From Lacicoccus qingdaonensis (lineage in GTDB: Bacteria > Bacillota > Bacilli > Staphylococcales > Salinicoccaceae): a stretch of DNA of 62,426 bases. Of this stretch, positions 60,235 through 62,426 are shown piece by piece. The stretch's first letter is position 1. Each line of letters starts with the position of its first letter. Below the pieces are notes generated by a model. The model was not told where the DNA came from, searched no databases, and worked only from the letters and a program-made list of their open reading frames with translations. The DNA lies in assembly GCF_900101075.1 (NCBI RefSeq), contig NZ_FNFY01000013.1:1-62426 (forward strand), given 5' to 3'. Both the position numbers and the translations under genes were made by a program.

Positions 60235-61992
60235 ATGGCTGAAGAACTGGACAAAGTTGACGTTGTTGTTGTCGGGACCGGCTGGGCCGGCGGTATCGTC
60301 AGTGCAGAGCTCGCAAAAGCGGGTAAAAATGTCGTCGCCCTGGAAAAAGGGGAAGAAAAAGTCCGCAGTGACTATATCGGTGTCAAAGATGAGCTGAGAT
60401 TCGACAACCGTTATGACATTATGCAGAACTTGAAAGGCGACACAGTTACATCCCGGAATGAAATCGATGAGACAGCACTGCCGATCAGATCACCGCAGAC
60501 GATGCAGATCGGTATCGATACAGGCGGAGCCAGTGTCCACTGGGCAGGCGCCACATACCGTTACTGGCCATATGAATTTGAAATGCGCAGCCAGACGATT
60601 GAGCGCTACGGTGAGGAAAAAATTCCGGATGAGATGAACCTGCAGGACTGGGGCATTACATACGAAGAGATGGAGCCCTATTACGAAATGTGGGAAGATA
60701 CATGCGGTATCGGCGGCGAACAGGATCCGCTTGCGCCTGAACGTAACAAACCGTGGCCGAACCCGCCGATGAAGGAAACACCTTCGTTAAAATTATTTAA
60801 AGATGCGGCATCCAACTTAGGACTGCATCCGTATCAGCTTGCTGCAGGCAACATGACTGAAAACTATGAGAACCCGGACGGGGAACAGTTGAATGCATGT
60901 ATGTACTGCTCGTACTGTACAAGGCACGGCTGTGACTTTGATGCAAAATCAGACCCGATCGCAACTGTAATCAAGACAGCCAACCGCCATGACAACTTTG
61001 AGCTCAGACATCGTTCAAACGCACGCCGTGTGTTATATGATGAAGATGAAAACCGTGCGACAGGCGTATTGTATGTGGATGAAAACAGCGGTGAAGAATT
61101 TGAACAGCCGGCGGACGTTGTTGTCCTCGCTGCATTCGCATTCTCAAACAATCGTCTTCTGATGCTTTCGGACATCGGCGAACAGTACGATCCGGAAACT
61201 GAAGAAGGCACGCTCGGCCGCAACTTCAACGGACAGTACAACCACGCTTTCCATGGTGCGACCGGATTTTTTGAAAATGAGAAATTCAACCTTTATATGG
61301 GGGCGGGCGCTCTCGGTGCAACATTGAGCGACTACGCAGCGGACAACTTCGACCATAGTGATCTGGACTTCATCGGCGGCGGCGCCATCGAACTCAGACA
61401 ATACGGTTTCGCTGCGATCTCCAGCAGTAATAACGTCCCTGAAGGGACGCCGGGCTGGGGTAAAGAGTATAAAGACAAGTCGTTACATTACGCGTACCGC
61501 ACACTGACAATCTGGTACACGGCGAATGCGATGTCCTACTCCCACAACTATGTGGACCTGGACCCGAATTACAGCGATGAATACGGCGATCCTCTACTCC
61601 GTGTAACATATAAATTTGGTGACAACGAAAGGAACATCGCACAGTTCGGCATTGAAAGATGTACTGAAATCATGGAAGAAATGGGTGCCGATATCGTCGA
61701 ACCCGGTTCAGTACCCGAAGAATTCAACCACAGCTATACAGGCGGACACTATACAGGCGGCGTCGTCATGGGAGACGATCCGGAAACTTCCGTCGTCAAC
61801 AGCTATCTCCAGATGTGGGATGTCGACAACCTGTTCGTCGTCGGCGGATCAGCATTTCCGCAGCATGGCGGGCACCACCCGACACCGACGATCGGTGCAC
61901 TCGCCTACCGTGCTGCAGAAGGCATCCAGATGTATATGGATGAAGAACAGGGACAGCTCGTACAGGCAAACAGCAGAAGCAGAAGAGTTTAA
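60235..61992 (+). CDS. GMC-type flavoprotein dehydrogenase, gluconate 2-dehydrogenase large-subunit-like
   Basis: 585 residues. FAD motif VVVVGTGWAGGIVSAELAKAG; QIGIDTGGASVHWAGATYRYWP (flavin attachment/binding region); a Cys cluster CMYCSYCTRHGC (near 222-233) expected to hold an iron-sulfur cluster; catalytic His pair in the C-terminal FVVGGSAFPQHGGHHPTPTIGALAYRAAEGI. It has no signal peptide and should be exported folded with the Tat subunit. Family members oxidise gluconate, glucose or other polyols and pass electrons to a cytochrome c subunit, which is missing here. Confidence 0.9.
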   Translation: MAEELDKVDVVVVGTGWAGGIVSAELAKAGKNVVALEKGEEKVRSDYIGVKDELRFDNRYDIMQNLKGDTVTSRNEIDETALPIRSPQTMQIGIDTGGASVHWAGATYRYWPYEFEMRSQTIERYGEEKIPDEMNLQDWGITYEEMEPYYEMWEDTCGIGGEQDPLAPERNKPWPNPPMKETPSLKLFKDAASNLGLHPYQLAAGNMTENYENPDGEQLNACMYCSYCTRHGCDFDAKSDPIATVIKTANRHDNFELRHRSNARRVLYDEDENRATGVLYVDENSGEEFEQPADVVVLAAFAFSNNRLLMLSDIGEQYDPETEEGTLGRNFNGQYNHAFHGATGFFENEKFNLYMGAGALGATLSDYAADNFDHSDLDFIGGGAIELRQYGFAAISSSNNVPEGTPGWGKEYKDKSLHYAYRTLTIWYTANAMSYSHNYVDLDPNYSDEYGDPLLRVTYKFGDNERNIAQFGIERCTEIMEEMGADIVEPGSVPEEFNHSYTGGHYTGGVVMGDDPETSVVNSYLQMWDVDNLFVVGGSAFPQHGGHHPTPTIGALAYRAAEGIQMYMDEEQGQLVQANSRSRRV

Positions 61993-62027
61993 TCATTTTT
62001 ACCTGAGATAGCTTAATCATATAAATG

Positions 62028-62061
62028 CCCGGGGTTAAAAGTCATCACTTTTAATCCCGGG
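62028..62061 (+). terminator. Intrinsic terminator after the GMC dehydrogenase operon
   Basis: Fifteen-base arms CCCGGGGTTAAAAGT/ACTTTTAATCCCGGG with one wobble and a four-base loop, then TATTTT. The IS end starts about 20 bases on. Confidence 0.88.
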
Positions 62062-62081
62062 TATTTTAAAATTCTGTTCAA

Positions 62082-62426
62082 TGAATGAATTTCATAATTC
62101 TAACCCCATGTCTCCCAACAGTTTTGAGAGTTAAAAAAAGAAGCACCTCCCCAAATCTTGTATAATGGTAGTTGACGAACAAACCATAAAAAGACTGAAG
62201 GAGTGCTTCTTATGACCATTATACGACAACCAAGCTTATTTGGCATCCAGGAATTATATGACATGGCACCTCCCCAAAAATATGATGCCATTATTTCTAC
62301 GATAAATTTGGATAAAATTTATCATGCAGTAACGAAAAAGTCCCGACTTGGTGCACCTGAAGAGTTGAACTATGCCGCCATGATTATTTCTATCTTTGTT
62401 AGATATGTTGAACGTATCCCGATGAT
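62082..62426 (+). mobile_element. Right insertion sequence, 5' part (IS1182-like)
   Basis: Starts where identity to the left-hand copy begins. Non-coding lead of 130 bases with TATAAT at 62161-62166, then the transposase start at 62212. Runs off the window. Compare 1-95. Confidence 0.85.
62212..62426 (+). CDS. Transposase N-terminus (IS1182-like), cut by the window end
   Basis: 71 residues visible: MTIIRQPSLFGIQELYDMAP, then KYDAIISTINLDKIYHAVTKKSRLG and ELNYAAMIISIFVRYVERIP. The last part is the helical domain (DUF772-like) found at the start of IS1182/IS5-type DDE transposases; staphylococcal elements with nearly this start are known. AAGGAGTG lies upstream of ATG. Open to the right end, so the catalytic part is not in the window. 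Confidence 0.8.
   Translation, partial: MTIIRQPSLFGIQELYDMAPPQKYDAIISTINLDKIYHAVTKKSRLGAPEELNYAAMIISIFVRYVERIPM

Overview
The window looks like low-to-moderate GC Firmicute chromosome, most probably a halotolerant member of the Staphylococcaceae (Jeotgalicoccus/Salinicoccus/Staphylococcus relatives). Grounds: strong GGAGG-type ribosome sites, staphylococcal-type proteins (MerA-like flavin disulfide reductase, DUF1307 lipoprotein, YumC-type ferredoxin-NADP reductase, HelD, DUF1189), two BCCT osmolyte transporters and very acidic surface lipoproteins. The genus is an inference. Both window ends lie inside the same insertion sequence in opposite, outward-facing orientation (95 identical bases), so the piece looks like the unique stretch between two IS copies.

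Layout. 0.1-11.7 kb, nearly all minus strand: an N/D/Y-rich membrane-anchored surface protein, an ABC ATPase, a DUF1307 lipoprotein, a MerA-like reductase, a PdxH-like oxidase, an apparently Fur-controlled flavin reductase, two acetyltransferases, a pRiA4b ORF-3 protein, a GlcG/HbpS protein and a tandem pair of paralogous membrane proteins of unknown function. 11.9-18.4 kb: M24 peptidase, DinB protein, GNATs, a small Cys-containing peptide coupled to a FrnE/DsbA oxidoreductase, and several unknowns. 18.5-24.8 kb, peroxide and amine metabolism: large-subunit catalase with a sigma-B-like promoter, LysR regulator, a sarcosine-oxidase/M20-hydrolase operon with a cre-like site, and a Cu-Zn superoxide dismutase lipoprotein. 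24.8-27.4 kb: a three-gene envelope operon (YkyA-like lipoprotein, polysaccharide deacetylase, DUF4015 glycosidase). 27.5-41 kb: DUF2071, a DUF2087-GNAT fusion, DUF523, two BCCT transporters, aspartate dehydrogenase, HelD, an alpha/beta hydrolase, a TlpA-like pair, and a short gene graveyard.

36.6-37.9 kb holds three loci that keep their 5' and 3' ends but lost their middles: a glyoxalase/VOC gene, the RelE toxin of a RelBE pair (antitoxin kept) and a mannitol (mtlA-mtlD) operon. 41-47 kb: pentapeptide protein, macrodomain hydrolase, formamidase/FmdB, then an AT-rich islet with a stand-alone R-S-E type ADP-ribosyltransferase coupled to a small basic protein, the best candidate here for an undescribed toxin-like system. 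47-57 kb: M15 peptidase, orphan peptide-binding lipoprotein, formate/nitrite channel, tRNA-Ala(GGC), DUF2207 protein, PurC-like enzyme, a possible small RNA, and YumC behind a possibly structured leader. 57-62 kb: FAD monooxygenase, YjbR protein, and a two-subunit gluconate-dehydrogenase-type GMC enzyme exported through a Tat signal on its small subunit.

Three convergent gene junctions (28.7, 33.0 and 57.2 kb) carry locus-specific repeats with 41-51 base periods. The 33.0-kb one is a seven-unit array of alternating hairpins.
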